From: JAEVZK01 sp038202925
Lineage (GTDB): Bacteria; Armatimonadota; Fimbriimonadia; Fimbriimonadales; Fimbriimonadaceae
DNA: 6,759 nucleotides
Direction: 5' to 3'
NCBI GenBank assembly: GCA_038202925.1
Contig: JBBREM010000125.1
Span: forward strand, 1-6,759
Both the position numbers and the translations under genes were made by a program. The stretch's first letter is position 1, and every line of letters starts with the position of its first letter. Shown here piece after piece: positions 5,994-6,759 of the stretch. The notes beneath the pieces are model-generated. The model ran no database searches. It had not been told where the DNA came from and saw only the letters and a program-made list of their open reading frames with translations.

Positions 5994-6759
5994 GGAAATC
6001 GTCAGGCATCTCGAGCGTGCAGCCGTTCGACATGGCGCTCTGCGGCATCGCGTCGATTTGTGCTGTTTACGCGACTTCGTTAAGCCTTTCGAGCACGAAC
6101 AATGGCATCTTCTTTGGGATCATAACCGCGGCCGGTACGATCGCCAGCTTCCTGTTGAGCCGTGCAACGCGCTGGGTCAAGTTCGAACAGCTTGACGCGG
6201 TTTTCTACACCGTCCTCGCGCTCACTGCCTTCTTCGCGACGACCCTGTTGATTCAGCTTGTGCCTGAGGACGTCTACCCCGGTCAGCTAGCTGTCGCCGG
6301 CACGCTGTCATGGATGGTGGCCCTAACGAGCTTTGCGGTATGGCGAGATCAGACGATCCTCTTTCAGGCCGTTCCAGGCATCGCCATGTTCGGTCTCGTT
6401 GGCTGCTACGACACCTTCAAGTATGCGATTGGATTCTTTTTCGTCTTTCTCCTGTGCCAAGCGACTCTGCTCGCGCGAGCCCACGGCCGAGCCATGCTCG
6501 TTCAAGCGCAAGTTGCGAGCAGTCGGGGCCGAGCGTCGGGAGGCTTCGAAGTAGGCGGCGAAGCGGACCCAGCCGTACTGAAGCAAACGGCCTGGAGGTG
6601 GATGGCGGGGCCTGAGTGGGCGTTCGGCTCGGGCCTGGCCGTCGTTCTGGTCAGCGTCGTTGGAGCCCCCGCGATTCAGGAATCCGCCAAGAGCATCGCC
6701 GGAATCGTTCACTACGCGGTGCCGCTGCCGCAGCAGACTGGCCCCTCGGTTGCCGCCTC
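5990..6759 (+). CDS. N-terminal membrane part of probable transglutaminase-like protein (partial)
   Basis: An open frame from GTG at 5990 runs without a stop to the window end, giving 256 visible residues. Hydrophobic segments lie near residues 15-34, 39-57, 68-91, 101-117, 123-138, 145-163 and 208-226. A glycine- and charge-rich linker (177-200) precedes the last segment, and the sequence then enters what looks like an extracytoplasmic part (PLPQQTGPSV). This is the architecture of proteins with an N-terminal polytopic domain followed by an extracytoplasmic transglutaminase-like domain, the usual third gene after MoxR and DUF58. The catalytic Cys-His-Asp region would lie beyond the window, so the identity rests on context and topology and not on a seen catalytic motif. 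The GTG overlaps the DUF58 stop (GTGA), a strong sign of translational coupling. It could alternatively be a membrane protein without the enzyme domain. Confidence 0.7.
   Translation, partial: MRKSSGISSVQPFDMALCGIASICAVYATSLSLSSTNNGIFFGIITAAGTIASFLLSRATRWVKFEQLDAVFYTVLALTAFFATTLLIQLVPEDVYPGQLAVAGTLSWMVALTSFAVWRDQTILFQAVPGIAMFGLVGCYDTFKYAIGFFFVFLLCQATLLARAHGRAMLVQAQVASSRGRASGGFEVGGEADPAVLKQTAWRWMAGPEWAFGSGLAVVLVSVVGAPAIQESAKSIAGIVHYAVPLPQQTGPSVAA

Noticed and set aside
5974..6195. A 73-codon + strand frame beginning inside the DUF58 end
   Set aside because: It is out of frame with the long open membrane-protein frame from 5990, which has a ribosome binding site, coupling to the DUF58 stop and hydrophobic segments.

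Overview
The window carries seven protein-coding genes packed almost without gaps in a GC-rich bacterial sequence (clearly above 55% G+C by eye, with strong G/C preference at third codon positions). Two genes run off the edges: the first lacks its 5' end and the last lacks its 3' end. No rRNA, tRNA, CRISPR array, insertion sequence or phage gene is visible. The genes look chromosomal. The phylum cannot be fixed from this window; Armatimonadota (Fimbriimonas-like) is a guess based on the general look of the ROK and MoxR/DUF58/transglutaminase proteins, not a finding.

Region 1 (2-2485, + strand): the C-terminal four-fifths of histidine ammonia-lyase (hutH), with the Ala-Ser-Gly cofactor triad and the known active-site residues that fall inside the window. 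Fifteen bases downstream, in the same frame, begins an unrecognised protein of 410 residues with about nine membrane segments. No other histidine-degradation gene is visible.

Region 2 (2424-3760, - strand): a ROK-family sugar kinase with a GTG start, whose 3' end overlaps a 106-codon gene for a small protein with one ankyrin-like helical repeat. The small gene has a clear ribosome binding site inside the kinase gene, so the two probably form a translationally coupled pair. The small gene ends inside the 3' end of the membrane-protein gene (62-base tail-to-tail overlap).

Region 3 (3795-6759, + strand): the classic trio of MoxR-type AAA+ ATPase, DUF58 protein and polytopic membrane protein. 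The third starts on a GTGA overlap with the DUF58 stop and continues past the window end; by position and topology it is the N-terminal membrane part of a transglutaminase-like protein. In such clusters the ATPase is thought to act as a chaperone or activator for the DUF58 and membrane partners, often in envelope functions. The trio diverges from the kinase with only 34 bases between start codons.

Most of the window is recognisable housekeeping or accessory metabolism. The points most worth a second look are the small ankyrin-like partner of the kinase, the eroded zinc motif and enlarged loop in the kinase, the orphan membrane protein behind hutH, and the DUF58 protein without the usual metal-site aspartate. 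I see no convincing evidence of a wholly new system.
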